Positions 39,101-49,068 of a stretch of DNA of 64,000 bases are shown here, piece by piece (positions within the stretch are counted from its first letter, which is position 1; each line of letters starts with the position of its first letter). The DNA lies in the NCBI RefSeq assembly GCF_003583765.1, contig NZ_QXQA01000007.1:62001-126000 (forward strand). Reading direction: 5' to 3'. The notes below the pieces were generated by a model. The model saw only the letters and a list, made by a program, of their open reading frames with translations, was not told where the DNA came from and searched no databases. This DNA is from Paenibacillus nanensis (lineage in GTDB: Bacteria; Bacillota; Bacilli; Paenibacillales; Paenibacillaceae). Both the position numbers and the translations under genes were made by a program.

Positions 39101-39958
39101 ACGGGCGCGCAGCTGGCGGATAAAACGCAGCTTGACTCCCTGCTTGTCGAAGCGCGGATGCTTCACGACAATGCCGCAGCAGGCACGGAAATCGGTCAAT
39201 ATCCCGCCCCCGCGAAGCAAAGCTTCGCCGCGGCGATCCTCGCTGCAAGCGGCGTCGCGAAGAATGCTTCGTCCACTCAGCAGCAGGTGAACGACGCGGC
39301 TGCCGCATTACAGTCCGCCATCGACGCGTTTAAAGCCTCCGTCATCAGTGTCACGGAATTAGCTGTTTATTTGTCTGGACCAGAGACCGTTCAGAAGGGG
39401 GCAGCCTTCACGATCCGTGTCGGATTGAACCATGTGTCGGAGCCGGTATACGCCGAGGATATCACGGTCCATTATGATCCCTCAGCCATGGAGTTTGTTG
39501 ATGCTCAATCTCTTGTAAGCGGTGTAGAGCTGCTGGAAAGTAAAACAATTGAGCCAGGCAATCTTCGGATCATTATGGCGAGCGCGGGGCAGGCGAACGG
39601 CGTTACAGAGAAGACGGATCTGCTCGCGCTGCGTTTTTCCGCGAAGGCTGACTCAGCGGCGGAGAGAAGTACGATTGAGGCCGCCGAGCTGCTTACGGCA
39701 AATGAGACGGGCGTGGAAACGAGCGCAGCGCCGGCAGCCCTTTCAATCGAAATATCCGAAGCGGGGCCGGCAGTTCCTGGCGACGTTAATAATGACGGCA
39801 AAGTAAGCATTGGAGACCTTGGTATGGCCGCGGCCCATTACGGCAAATCGAAACAAAGCAGTCCGGATTGGGAGCAAGTGAAACTCGCGGATGTCAACGG
39901 GGATGAAATAATTGATATCTCGGACATAGCGGAGCTCGCCCAAAAGCTTCTAGGTTAG
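36161..39958 (+). CDS. GH29 alpha-L-fucosidase with FIVAR, cohesin and dockerin
   Basis: A 1265-residue secreted enzyme expected to remove alpha-L-fucose, probably 1,3/1,4-linked. It has a signal peptide (ending about VSASIEA) and two concanavalin/LamG-like regions (about 30-240 and 250-470). The GH29 barrel (493-850) includes FLHYGINTYYDVEWG, VKHHDGF, the nucleophile D683 in WFDGS and LLNIPPDTRGKL. An F5/8C domain (853-985) is followed by a FIVAR helical module (985-1062), a cohesin (1066-1195) and a dockerin (1208-1265). FIVAR next to a dockerin is also known from Clostridium perfringens glycan hydrolases. The gene begins ATG ATG behind GGGGGAACG. It complements the GH95 enzyme at 49069, which normally takes alpha-1,2-fucose. 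Confidence 0.92.
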   Translation: MMNKRILALMLAMMMAYVSLPVSASIEAAAGSEELLDIGFGGAFSTDKGYTSATGEIMDGDVSRRAGTEQLVFGEGVVLNGGTQGIEYVSNRSYGATTVNDAVIVEAKFKPQANQNALSTIIGVMGNMYARYQSATRIEYGFAVNNNGTWTEYKGNTAAPETGKEHSFALVYQPTANGAVLRAFLNGAELTPATSASGRAAISGGGSGKFSFGNEVHAAGLNRGFKGSIAQAVVTGFDGAFDPSLLKTMELSSIDRSLLVMGLGTLSDGAYAPSADELAAGQVTVTGGQISGLGRIVLSGDNSRISFAPSTAIVQNGVLASGYAAEISAHPSALKPGATLIDLAGAVQLRRSAAGEKLDVLAAGQFAGEIDITGKLTGEFNHISLIYRHLSPAEAEIAVWWGNEQLGAPIILDAVPSAAHNAVIFGGDLTGASGASVAGDIYGAAFGKLSGQFKGSMLGLIGGPCVLPEGLEPGNRIAISANECPAALAAKASMVRPEPRQVAWQQYEQTAFLHYGINTYYDVEWGNFNEDPNRFQPTELDTDQWARTLKESGFKLAILTVKHHDGFLLYPSRYTDFDVASSSWRNGSGDVLREFVDSMRKYGIKVGVYLSPADHREYTKGTFGNGSPRVMRTIPTLVEGDDRAGDTSLPAFQLPATDYGAIMLNELYEVLTQYGPIDEVWFDGSQGNIPGNRAEAYDWDSYYSLIRELAPNAVIAVQGQDVRWVGNESGRARENEWSVLGAKMNANGIQSYYPSYQSSDLGSRAALASAAANGMNYLTWWPAEVDVSIRPGWFYHANQSPKSVAQLRDIYYQSIARNSVLLLNIPPDTRGKLPDADVARLKEWHQQMKREFAVNHAENAVVAGENGAPGADPSQVKDGSYDTSWSSASNQPSSLTFKLESAVTVDKVMLQEDIRHGQQVESFAVDVRRANGDWEQIAASGVIGYKRVVLLPQPVTGEEFRVRMISSRGPVYLAEVGLYQTGAQLADKTQLDSLLVEARMLHDNAAAGTEIGQYPAPAKQSFAAAILAASGVAKNASSTQQQVNDAAAALQSAIDAFKASVISVTELAVYLSGPETVQKGAAFTIRVGLNHVSEPVYAEDITVHYDPSAMEFVDAQSLVSGVELLESKTIEPGNLRIIMASAGQANGVTEKTDLLALRFSAKADSAAERSTIEAAELLTANETGVETSAAPAALSIEISEAGPAVPGDVNNDGKVSIGDLGMAAAHYGKSKQSSPDWEQVKLADVNGDEIIDISDIAELAQKLLG

Positions 39959-40030
39959 CGGACTTTCAGGTAATAGGAGGGGCAGGCAGGCGAAACCGGC
40001 TTGTCCCTCGACTTTACAGGAGGAATACGA

Positions 40031-43000
40031 ATGATTAATAACCGCTGGATCAAAAAAAGCGCAGCTCTGTCCGTTACGGCAGCTCTTCTATTCACGACTT
40101 TTTCTTGGCCTGCCGCCGCACAGCAAGCGGCGGCAGCAGAGCCGGCCGCGTCCAAGGCTGCGATTGAAGCCGTTTCAATGGTTGACCGAAAAATTCGTTT
40201 TAACGACAACTGGCGATTTCAAAGAGAAACAAACGGGAGTATCGCGGGGGCCCAAGCTCCCGATTTCGACGACAGCGGATGGCGGGAGCTGAATTTGCCT
40301 CACGACTGGAGCATCGAGCTCGACTTCAATCCCAATTCCCCGGCTACGCATGAAGGAGGATTTCTGGACGGGGGAGTCGGATGGTACCGCAAGACGTTTA
40401 CGCTTCCCGAAACAATGGCGGGAAAAAGCATTTCCATCGATTTTGACGGCGTTTATATGAATAGCTCGACTTACTTGAACGGGCAGCTGCTGGGCACTTA
40501 TCCTTACGGCTATAACGCGTTTTCTTACGATATTTCCGATCTTGTCTATACGGATGGCAGGCCGAATGTGATTGCCGTTAAGGTCAACAATACCCAGCCC
40601 AGCAGCCGCTGGTACTCCGGCAGCGGGATATACCGAAATGTCTACTTAACGGTTACAAATCCGATTCATGTCGCAAGATACGGCACCTTCGTGACAACGC
40701 CGAATTTGGAGACGGCATACGCGGAAGGACGGGCGGATGTGCGGATCCAGACGAAGGTGGCGAATGATTCCGACCAGCCGGCCGAAGTGAAGGTAAGGTC
40801 TACGATCTATGATGCCGAGGGCACAGCGGTCGCGTCCGTGGAATCCGAAGCCGAAACGGCGTCTCCCGCGTCTATAAAGGTGTTCGAGGACCAAGCGGTT
40901 ATACCGGATCCGACGTTATGGAGCCTCGATCAGCCTTACCGGTATAAGCTCGTATCGGAAATTATCGCGCAGGGCGAAATTGTGGATACGTATGAGACGC
41001 GTTTCGGCGTAAGGTATTTTGAATTTGACAATAACGAAGGTTTCTCCTTAAACGGCGAATACATGAAGCTGCATGGCGTATCGATGCACCACGATTTGGG
41101 CGCGCTCGGAGCGGCCGTTAATTACCGCGCCATTGAAAGGCAAATGGAAATCATGAAGGAAATGGGCGTAAATGCCATTCGGACGACTCATAATCCAGCG
41201 TCCCCGGAGCTGCTTGAAATCGCGAATAAGATGGGGCTGCTCGTCATTGAGGAAGCATTCGACGCTTGGAAAGTGAGCAAAAAAACATACGATTACGCAA
41301 GATTCTTCTCGGTATGGTCGGATCGTTACAACGCGACATGGGCGGAGCATGATATTAAGGAAATGGTAGACCGGGGCAAAAACGAGCCGTCTATCATTAT
41401 GTGGTCGCTTGGCAACGAGGTTTATGACGCGACGAGCGCCTCCGGAGGCCCGACGGCCGTCCAACTGAACCAGTGGGTGAAGGAGGTCGATACGACAAGA
41501 CCAACGACGATCGGACAGAACGCCATTCGGGGAGACGGCGTCAATGTCTCGCTGCCCTCACCGCAAGTGAAGGCGGTTATGGATGCGGTTGACGTTGTTG
41601 GCTTGAACTATGCGGAAAACAACTATGCCGGGTATCACGAAGCCTACCCCGATTGGATTCTATATGGGTCGGAGACGTCATCGGCAACGCGCTCTAGGGG
41701 CGTATATACGCATCCCTATGAATATAACAGGATGCGGACCTATGCGGATTACCAGCAGTCCTCCTACGATAATGACGTTGTCGGCTGGGGGAACACGGCG
41801 GAGGTTTCGTGGAAGCACGATCGGGATTTGAAGCATATCGCGGGCCAATTTATATGGACGGGATTTGACTATATTGGCGAGCCAACCCCATATTATAACT
41901 CCTATCCAGCAAAAAGCTCTTATTTCGGCGCGGTCGATACAGCGGGTTTCCCGAAGGATATTTATTATTACTATCAGAGTCAATGGACGGACGAACCGAT
42001 GGTTCATCTGCTGCCGCATTGGAACTGGACGGAAGGAACGACCGTACGGGTATTGGCCTATACGAACGCGTATAAAGTCGAGCTGTTTTTGAATGGGGAA
42101 TCCTTGGGCGAGCGGAGCTATGTGAACAAAACAACATCGTTTGGAGCGCCTTACAAAGAAACGGCTGACGGCAAAACGTATTTGGAATGGGCGGTGCCGT
42201 TTGAAGCGGGGACGCTGGAGGCTGTGGCGAAAAATGATTCGGGCGAAATCATCGCGAGAGACCAGGTCGTAACCGCCGGAGAGCCCGCGGCCGTTCGATT
42301 AACGGCGGACCGGCATGTGATTACGGCAGACGGCGAGGACCTGTCCTTCATTACGGCGGATATTGTGGACAGCGAAGGCAATATCGTGCCAACTGCCGAC
42401 CATCTTATTCAATTCTCGGTATCGGGAGGCGGCGAAATTGCGGGTGTAGACAATGGAAACGCGGCCAGTGTCGAACGGTTCAAGGATACGAAAAGAAAGG
42501 CGTTTAACGGCAAAGCTCTCGCCATTATCCGTTCGGATAAAGCGGCTGGAGAGCTGCTGATTACGGCGAAGGTATCCGGTCTTCTAGGCGATACGGCCAA
42601 GGTGTTTAAGGTGGCGGTCGGCGACAGCGAACAGCCAACGCCGGTCGGCATCGAATTCCTTCAGCTGACTACGGAGCTGGGGGAAGCCCCTGCGCTGCCG
42701 TCATCGGTTCAAGTTTATTACAGTGATTCGACAACGCAAGTTAAACGAGTGGTTTGGGACGGCATCGATCCCGCTGAATATGCTCATATCGGTCAATTTA
42801 CAGTAGAAGGAACGATAGAAGGCGTTTCGAAGAAAGCCGTTGCCGTTATTACGGTGTCGGGTATTGCGGCGCTAAAATCTTTGTCTGTTGTGACGAAGAT
42901 TGGGGTGCTTCCAACGCTGCCGGATAAAGTAAGCGTCATGTACAGCGACGGTAGACAGAAGGAAGCAGCCGTCGTCTGGGATGCCATTCAAGCTGAACAA

Positions 43001-45913
43001 GTAGCGCAGGCCGGCAGCTTTATTATTGAAGGCACCGCGGAAGGGACAACGCTCCGAGCGAAAGCATCGATAAGAGTAACCGACCAAGTGCAGAGGACTA
43101 ACATAATGCTGCGTCAGGATGGCTCGTTATTCCCGAAGCTCGAAGCTACTTTTACCGGCGCGGGGGACCAGCTTAGTCATATCAATGACGGACTCAAGAG
43201 CTATACGGATCTTCCCAAAAATCGATGGACGAACTGGACGACCTCGCCGCGCGACGGAGGCGACGCGATTACGGTTGATTTCGGCAAGACTTACGGCGTT
43301 GACAATCTAAACCTATACATCTTTACCGATCATGGCACCGTTGTGCCAAGCGCGGTTACCGTTCAGTATTGGGACGGCTCTACATGGGTGCCTGTCAGCA
43401 ACCAAACGAATCCCGTCCCTTATACGACGGAACGGAATGAAATTCGATTCGATAAGGTGATGACCGACAAGCTGAAGTTCCACCTGAAAGCTTCGCAAGC
43501 CGGCAAGTTTTCCGCGTTAACGGAGGTTGAGGTTTATGCGGATACGCTTGCTGTCGGCTCAACAGCTCGATTAGGCGGAATAAGCGTAAACGGCGAACCG
43601 TTGGCGAATTTCGACGCCGGCAAGCACGAATATTCGCTTACTTTGCCATACGGAAGCGGCCTTCCCGAGGTCGAAGCGGTTGGAGCGGAAGGCGCGGCCG
43701 TAACAGTCATTCCGGCTTTTTCAATCCCGGGCTCGGCTGTCATATATGTCGTTTCTGAGGATGGGCTCGCCGAAGCCGAATATGTTATTCATTTGGACAT
43801 GGAGGAGGCAAAGCTGGTTTCGGCTGAGCTGATAGCAGACAGCGCAAATATAAGGGAGGACGATATCGTCGAGCTCCGGGTCACAGGCTTGCTGGAGAGC
43901 GGCGAGTCAATAGACTTGACGGAGATGAATCCGTCTTACGCTTATCCACCGGGTATCGTTAAAATCGAAAATAACAAGCTTTACGCGTTAAACGAAGGGG
44001 AAGCGAGGGTTACGGCCACGGTCGCGTACAAAGGGGCTACGGTAACGACGCCGGCTGTTACGTTCACTATCGCGCCCAATGCGGCGGATAAAGTAATAGA
44101 ACGATTGGAGCCGGTGAATGTCGTCGTAGACCGCGGCACTGCGCCCGTACTTCCTGACGCTGTGGTCGCCCATTACAACGTGGGGCTGCCGAGAGAGGTG
44201 CCCGTTGCTTGGGATGCGATAGACCCGGCTCAATACAGCAGACTGGGCGAGTTTACGGTATTAGGCAGCGTAGAAGGGACCTCGTTGAAAGCGACGGCCA
44301 ACGTTGTCGTGAAGGGCGTTGTGGCAGTCGAGCATATCTCCATGGCGGTGCTGCGTAATCAAGCGCCTACTTTACCGGATAACGTTACGGCATATTTCAG
44401 CGATGGAACGGAAGCGCCGATGGCTGTTCAATGGGAGAGTATCCCGGAGGGGAGCCTAAGCGCTGTAGGAGCATTTGAGCTGAAAGGCGCCGTGGAAGGG
44501 ACTGAGCTGTCTGCCATAGCAAGTATTCGAGTCACCGAGCAGATCGGCAGCATGCGGAATATCGCGAGGGCGAAGGAAGGCTACGATTACCCGAAAGCCG
44601 AAGCCTCCTTCACGAACAACGGTCCTGCATCGCTGGATAAAATTGAGGCCGTCAACGACGGTGTAGTGTCTTATAACGATACGCCTCACAATCGCTGGAC
44701 CAACTGGCAGCGCACGCCCCGCGCCGGGGACTGGGTTTCGATTACATTCGGCGACTTCGGGCCTGTTGAGCATGTAGTTGACAACATGGAGATTCATTGG
44801 TTTGGCGACAGCGGAACCTCGTATCCGGCATCGTTTAAGATTCAATATAAATCCGGAGACGATTGGCTGGATGTCGCCAATATGAAAAGCGCCCCTCCTT
44901 CGTCCACGCTTGGCGAAGCGAATCGGTATACGTTCGACCCTGTGCTCACGTCGGCATTAAGAGTGGATATGAGGGCTCAAGCCGGGAAAAGTCTGGCGAT
45001 TACGGAAATCAATATTTTCACAAAAACCGCGGCGGCAAGCGGAGAGCCGGCGATTACCGATATTCAGCTGGACGGCAGCAGCATTATCGACGGCTTTGTT
45101 CAGAATGGCAGCCGGTATGACTACCAAGCTCGTCTTGACAGTATGGAGGATATTCCTGAAATTACGGCAACCGGAGAGGATAACACAAGCATCACGGTCG
45201 TACCGGTTGTAACGGCGCCGTCTACGGCTAAAGTCATCGCAAAATCGGAGGATGGTCTAAAGACAGTAGAATATTACATTCATTTCATGATCGACGACGG
45301 AGCATCGGATCGGGCCAAGATGTCATTGGACGGACCGGCATCTGTGGAGGCAAAACAGTCCTTTACCGTTGATCTAGGCATGCTTCAAGTCAAGAAGCCG
45401 GTGCAGGCTCTGGATGTGCGGATCGCTTATGACGCGGACAAATTCGACTTCGTCGAAGCAGCATCCAAGCTGGAGCATGTGAAGGTTGTGAGCGCCGACT
45501 CGGCGGAACCGGGGATCGTGCATCTCATAGCGGCGAGTTTGGGCGCCCAGAACGCCATTTATGGAGATGGAGCCATTATCGAGCTGGTATGGGCCGCCAA
45601 GGACATCGAGCAGGAAACAAACGGCGTGATCGAACTCACTGAGGTTGTGGCCGGCTATGCGGATGGCGGCGAGACAGACATCGCACCTGCATCCTATACG
45701 ATTCGAGTTACGCCAAGCCTTGCGCCTGCCAACCCGGATGTGAACGGAGACAACAAAATAAGCATTGGCGATCTGAGCATCGTAGCCGCTCATTACGGCA
45801 AAACGAAGGACAGCCCGGACTGGAACGCCGCGAAGCGCGCGGACATGACGGGCGACGGAAAAATCGATATCGCAGACCTTGCGGAGCTTGCGAGAAAGCT
45901 GCTTCAGGAATAA
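40031..45913 (+). CDS. GH2 beta-galactosidase with cohesin and dockerin
   Basis: At 1960 residues this is the largest protein here. The signal peptide ends near AQQAAAA. The GH2 sandwich-Ig-barrel domains span about 50-730, with acid/base E463 in SLGNE and nucleophile E548 in YGSETSS; the set resembles secreted beta-galactosidases of the BgaA kind. A bacterial Ig-like region follows (740-865), then a block of two Big_4 domains, an F5/8C domain and a cadherin-like sandwich (870-1255), a BIG2-like domain, and a second copy of the same block (1355-1755). Cohesin (1758-1895) and dockerin (1903-1960) end it. I chose ATG 40031, seven bases after a perfect AGGAGG. Its likely role is removing beta-galactose from O-glycan cores and extensions; beta-glucuronidase or beta-mannosidase activity cannot be fully excluded. 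Confidence 0.9.
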   Translation: MINNRWIKKSAALSVTAALLFTTFSWPAAAQQAAAAEPAASKAAIEAVSMVDRKIRFNDNWRFQRETNGSIAGAQAPDFDDSGWRELNLPHDWSIELDFNPNSPATHEGGFLDGGVGWYRKTFTLPETMAGKSISIDFDGVYMNSSTYLNGQLLGTYPYGYNAFSYDISDLVYTDGRPNVIAVKVNNTQPSSRWYSGSGIYRNVYLTVTNPIHVARYGTFVTTPNLETAYAEGRADVRIQTKVANDSDQPAEVKVRSTIYDAEGTAVASVESEAETASPASIKVFEDQAVIPDPTLWSLDQPYRYKLVSEIIAQGEIVDTYETRFGVRYFEFDNNEGFSLNGEYMKLHGVSMHHDLGALGAAVNYRAIERQMEIMKEMGVNAIRTTHNPASPELLEIANKMGLLVIEEAFDAWKVSKKTYDYARFFSVWSDRYNATWAEHDIKEMVDRGKNEPSIIMWSLGNEVYDATSASGGPTAVQLNQWVKEVDTTRPTTIGQNAIRGDGVNVSLPSPQVKAVMDAVDVVGLNYAENNYAGYHEAYPDWILYGSETSSATRSRGVYTHPYEYNRMRTYADYQQSSYDNDVVGWGNTAEVSWKHDRDLKHIAGQFIWTGFDYIGEPTPYYNSYPAKSSYFGAVDTAGFPKDIYYYYQSQWTDEPMVHLLPHWNWTEGTTVRVLAYTNAYKVELFLNGESLGERSYVNKTTSFGAPYKETADGKTYLEWAVPFEAGTLEAVAKNDSGEIIARDQVVTAGEPAAVRLTADRHVITADGEDLSFITADIVDSEGNIVPTADHLIQFSVSGGGEIAGVDNGNAASVERFKDTKRKAFNGKALAIIRSDKAAGELLITAKVSGLLGDTAKVFKVAVGDSEQPTPVGIEFLQLTTELGEAPALPSSVQVYYSDSTTQVKRVVWDGIDPAEYAHIGQFTVEGTIEGVSKKAVAVITVSGIAALKSLSVVTKIGVLPTLPDKVSVMYSDGRQKEAAVVWDAIQAEQVAQAGSFIIEGTAEGTTLRAKASIRVTDQVQRTNIMLRQDGSLFPKLEATFTGAGDQLSHINDGLKSYTDLPKNRWTNWTTSPRDGGDAITVDFGKTYGVDNLNLYIFTDHGTVVPSAVTVQYWDGSTWVPVSNQTNPVPYTTERNEIRFDKVMTDKLKFHLKASQAGKFSALTEVEVYADTLAVGSTARLGGISVNGEPLANFDAGKHEYSLTLPYGSGLPEVEAVGAEGAAVTVIPAFSIPGSAVIYVVSEDGLAEAEYVIHLDMEEAKLVSAELIADSANIREDDIVELRVTGLLESGESIDLTEMNPSYAYPPGIVKIENNKLYALNEGEARVTATVAYKGATVTTPAVTFTIAPNAADKVIERLEPVNVVVDRGTAPVLPDAVVAHYNVGLPREVPVAWDAIDPAQYSRLGEFTVLGSVEGTSLKATANVVVKGVVAVEHISMAVLRNQAPTLPDNVTAYFSDGTEAPMAVQWESIPEGSLSAVGAFELKGAVEGTELSAIASIRVTEQIGSMRNIARAKEGYDYPKAEASFTNNGPASLDKIEAVNDGVVSYNDTPHNRWTNWQRTPRAGDWVSITFGDFGPVEHVVDNMEIHWFGDSGTSYPASFKIQYKSGDDWLDVANMKSAPPSSTLGEANRYTFDPVLTSALRVDMRAQAGKSLAITEINIFTKTAAASGEPAITDIQLDGSSIIDGFVQNGSRYDYQARLDSMEDIPEITATGEDNTSITVVPVVTAPSTAKVIAKSEDGLKTVEYYIHFMIDDGASDRAKMSLDGPASVEAKQSFTVDLGMLQVKKPVQALDVRIAYDADKFDFVEAASKLEHVKVVSADSAEPGIVHLIAASLGAQNAIYGDGAIIELVWAAKDIEQETNGVIELTEVVAGYADGGETDIAPASYTIRVTPSLAPANPDVNGDNKISIGDLSIVAAHYGKTKDSPDWNAAKRADMTGDGKIDIADLAELARKLLQE
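42640..45300 (+). repeat. Duplicated four-domain block inside the GH2 gene
   Basis: Two copies of Big_4-Big_4-F5/8C-cadherin-like lie at about 42640-43790 and 44095-45300. The F5/8C parts share NRWTNW followed by SPRDGG or TPRAGD. The copies are diverged, so the duplication is old. Confidence 0.7.
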
Positions 45914-45923
45914 CCAGCGCGAG

Positions 45924-45947
45924 CGGGAGAGCTCTCCAGCTCTCCCG
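45924..45947 (+). other. Strong intergenic hairpin after the GH2 gene
   Basis: CGGGAGAGCT and AGCTCTCCCG pair perfectly across CTCC. The U-run is missing (TCATTAAGG follows). It may be an RNA processing or stabilising element, or a weak terminator. Confidence 0.45.
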
Positions 45948-45977
45948 TCATTAAGGATAAAGAAGAGGTGTTTTTGA

Positions 45978-48900
45978 ATGATGAACGTGTCCAGAATCAA
46001 GCTCCTAAGTCTAGCATTCGTCATTTGCTTTTTAGCTCAAGCGGCGTCGTTTAGCCCTCGGACATACGCGGACGCAGCTGCCGCCGCAGCGGAGGAGGAA
46101 GGCGTGACGCTCGTATCCGACCGCCAAAGCGAATCAGCGGTCATCTGGTGGAGCAAGGATCGTGCTTCCGAGGTCGCGGCGTTTGCGGCTGAAGAAATTC
46201 AGAGCTACGTCAAGCAAATAACAGGGGCCGATATCCCGGTTTATGAAGGAGCGGTAACAGGCGATGGCGCTGCGGAGCTTGACCATCTTGCCAGCGCATT
46301 GCTGGTTGTTAGCGGAGAGGATGCGGACGCGCTTGCCTCGGGCAGTCAGCCGGCGGACATTCCCGCCGAGTGGCTCGCTTCCGCTAATGCTTCGCTTGTA
46401 GGAGCGGCGGATGATTCATTCGCGGCGGAAACTCAGCCGGGCCGAATTGTGCTTGCGGGGGTAAATGAGCGCGGCACTTTGTATGCGGCTTATGAACTGC
46501 TTGGCAGCGCCGGCGTGGAGTTTTTTGCTCCGGCATTTGACTTTTACGAAGGAAACGCGGAGTATGTGCCATCCTCCGGGACATTGACGCTACCGGCCAT
46601 GAACGGCGTCTCGGAGCCCAGCTTTGAATTCCGCAGAAAATATGTAGAGGAAGGCTGGAGCCACACGGCGGAAAACCTGCCGCAGCTGATTGACTGGATG
46701 GCCAAAAACAAGCTGAATACGCTTGTTGTTCCCTACGATTATATCGCGCAGGGGAAAACCAAATGGGATGATTGGCGCGGGGAGTTGATCGACGATCTCG
46801 AAAAGCGCGGGATGATCGTGGAGGTTGGCGGACATGGCTTCGAAAGCTTCCTTATGCGGGAGAAATACGGGGAGTGGCATCCGGAATGGTTCGTCTCCGG
46901 TTACAACGTGTTTAACATTGCCAATGAGGAAGCGGTGGACACGTACGTCAACGAGGTGGTCGACTATTTGAAAGCGCGTCCCGAAATCGGCATCTTCGAT
47001 TCCTGGCCGCCCGATGTCGCGACATGGCCTCCCGCCGTGCTGGCGAAGTTCGGCACGAACGCCAACGCCTATGCTTATGTCGTGAATAAGCTGCACGCGG
47101 CTGTCAAGGAGCAGCTGCCAGGCGTTCGGATTGAAGCGATCGCCTATGCGACCCACGTCAATCCGCCAAGCGCGGAATACCAATATGACGAATCCGTTCT
47201 GATTGATTTTGCGCCTTATTTCCGCAGCTATCGGGATCCCGTATTTTCGCCGGCCAACCAATCCGTCATCAGCCAGATTAACAGCTGGAAAGAAAGGTTT
47301 GACGGCACGTTTACGATGTACGAATATTACCGGCGTTACGCGTTCCACTCCCTTCCGGTCGTATTCCCTCGGTTGATCGGCCAAGAGCTGCCCTACTACA
47401 AAGAGTTCGGGATGGATGGAATTGGCACGTACTCGGAGCCGGGCGACTGGATTACCTTTGAGATCACTCACAGTATTCTTGCGAAGATGTCCTGGAACGC
47501 CGACGTAAACGCGGAAGAGCTCATCCAGGACTACATCGAAAGCAGATACGGGACCGCGGCTGACGAGATGGACTCGTATTTCCGGCTCGTCGAGGAAGCG
47601 GGAAGATCGATATACAACTCGCCGACCGGCGACATGAACAATACGGCGCGTGTAACGGAAATGAGAACGAAATATTTGCAGGCCAAAACGCATTTGGAGA
47701 ACGCCTTGACCAAGACGGCTGGCGGCAGCAAGGAAAGCTTCATGATCGAGCGGTTGTTATGGAATATCGATTTCGCCGTCGCGGATGTGAGTATCGATTA
47801 TTACCGCCTGCTCGGCGATAACGCGAACATGGCCTCGGCGAGGGCGCAGGCGCAGGATGCTTTGAACGCGCATCGCTTCGACGGCATTATTTTGCAAAAC
47901 TCCTACTCCATTCGCGAATACATCTCGGGCTACGGCAATACCAACTGGATATACGACATGTACCGGGGCGAATTGAAGCATGCGCCGATGGTTACGACAA
48001 TGGGAACTTATCAATCCAATCATTTGAGCCACATCGTGGACGACAATCACGAAACCGTATTCTGGTCAAACGCCGCTCCTCTTGTCGGCGATTATATCGG
48101 TATCGATCTGCAGTCCGTCAAAAACGTCAATGAGATTCGTTTACTGATGTCTAAGCCGGATAAACCGAATGATTACATTCGCAGCGGCGTTATTGAAGTG
48201 TCCAAGGACTTCAAACAATGGGAGACGGCAGCGACGTTAACCAACCAGCCGGAAGCATTCATAACGCTTGAAGAGGGAACGGAGGCGAGATTTATTCGAA
48301 TCCGGTCGACGGCCGCGCAGACTCAGTGGGTGATTATCCGCGAGTTTGCGGTGGAAGCCGTTGATCGGGAAGAGCCGCAGGAGCAGCTGCAGTCCACCCT
48401 TGAAGCGGAGCGCAGTGAAGTAACGGCTGGCGAAACAATCGAATTTACGGCGGGATTCAGGCATATCCCCGAATCGATTTATGCCTTTGAACTGACTGTC
48501 AATTATGATGCTAACGCGCTGGAGTTTGTAGACGCTCAATCCGTCAAGGACGGTTTAGCGCTGGTCGACAGCATGAACACGGCTAACAAGCTCAGACTTA
48601 TCGCCGCAAGCGAAGGAGCGGACCATGCCCTTGAAGGAGACTTGCAGCTGATCCGGCTTCAATTCAAAGCAAAGGATGTGGCGGAGGACGCGGCAAGCGC
48701 GGTTTCGATATCGCAGGCTGCGCTTGGCAACGAGTTAGGCGTTGAAGTCACCGCGCTCCCATCCTCGGCGGCTATCACGGTCCATCCAATGCCTGTCGGC
48801 GTCCCGGCGGACATCAATAAGGACGGCAAGGTCAGCGTCGGAGACCTGGGCTTCGTCGCGGCTCATTACGGTAAAACGGCCACTAGTCCGGATTGGGCGC

Positions 48901-48983
48901 AGATTAAGCATGCGGACCTGGATAAGAACGGTGTCATCGACCTGCCTGATCTCGCAGCCGTGGCTTCGGCTATCTTAAACTAA
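45978..48983 (+). CDS. DUF4838 putative glycoside hydrolase with cohesin and dockerin
   Basis: A 1001-residue secreted protein with no assigned reaction. After the signal peptide (to about ADA) comes a domain like the N-terminal domain of GH20/GH67 enzymes (about 35-185, with [20 protein letters not shown]). A DUF4838 barrel-like region follows (about 212-480) with [20 protein letters not shown], then a helical part, an F5/8C domain (670-790), a cohesin (800-935) and a dockerin (945-1001). The dockerin reads RVSIGDL in most neighbours but KVSVGDL here, and its second loop is DLDKNGVID. The domain order suggests a glycoside hydrolase acting on amino-sugar or uronic-acid glycans, but no catalytic pair can be named with confidence. 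Its place among mucin-directed enzymes supports a role on the same substrate. Confidence 0.82.
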   Translation: MMNVSRIKLLSLAFVICFLAQAASFSPRTYADAAAAAAEEEGVTLVSDRQSESAVIWWSKDRASEVAAFAAEEIQSYVKQITGADIPVYEGAVTGDGAAELDHLASALLVVSGEDADALASGSQPADIPAEWLASANASLVGAADDSFAAETQPGRIVLAGVNERGTLYAAYELLGSAGVEFFAPAFDFYEGNAEYVPSSGTLTLPAMNGVSEPSFEFRRKYVEEGWSHTAENLPQLIDWMAKNKLNTLVVPYDYIAQGKTKWDDWRGELIDDLEKRGMIVEVGGHGFESFLMREKYGEWHPEWFVSGYNVFNIANEEAVDTYVNEVVDYLKARPEIGIFDSWPPDVATWPPAVLAKFGTNANAYAYVVNKLHAAVKEQLPGVRIEAIAYATHVNPPSAEYQYDESVLIDFAPYFRSYRDPVFSPANQSVISQINSWKERFDGTFTMYEYYRRYAFHSLPVVFPRLIGQELPYYKEFGMDGIGTYSEPGDWITFEITHSILAKMSWNADVNAEELIQDYIESRYGTAADEMDSYFRLVEEAGRSIYNSPTGDMNNTARVTEMRTKYLQAKTHLENALTKTAGGSKESFMIERLLWNIDFAVADVSIDYYRLLGDNANMASARAQAQDALNAHRFDGIILQNSYSIREYISGYGNTNWIYDMYRGELKHAPMVTTMGTYQSNHLSHIVDDNHETVFWSNAAPLVGDYIGIDLQSVKNVNEIRLLMSKPDKPNDYIRSGVIEVSKDFKQWETAATLTNQPEAFITLEEGTEARFIRIRSTAAQTQWVIIREFAVEAVDREEPQEQLQSTLEAERSEVTAGETIEFTAGFRHIPESIYAFELTVNYDANALEFVDAQSVKDGLALVDSMNTANKLRLIAASEGADHALEGDLQLIRLQFKAKDVAEDAASAVSISQAALGNELGVEVTALPSSAAITVHPMPVGVPADINKDGKVSVGDLGFVAAHYGKTATSPDWAQIKHADLDKNGVIDLPDLAAVASAILN

Positions 48984-48990
48984 CGACAAA

Positions 48991-49040
48991 AATCCCCGCA
49001 GCGAAGAAGAGCCGAGGTTTAGTCTGCGGGGATTATTTTT
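48991..49040 (+). terminator. Intra-array terminator before the GH95 gene
   Basis: AATCCCCGCAG (48991-49001) pairs with CTGCGGGGATT (49024-49034), followed by ATTTTT. Despite this strong signal the GH95 gene follows at once, so it either has a promoter I cannot see or relies on read-through. Confidence 0.8.
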
Positions 49041-49068
49041 GCTGGAAAAGAAACGAGGAGGGGCTAGT

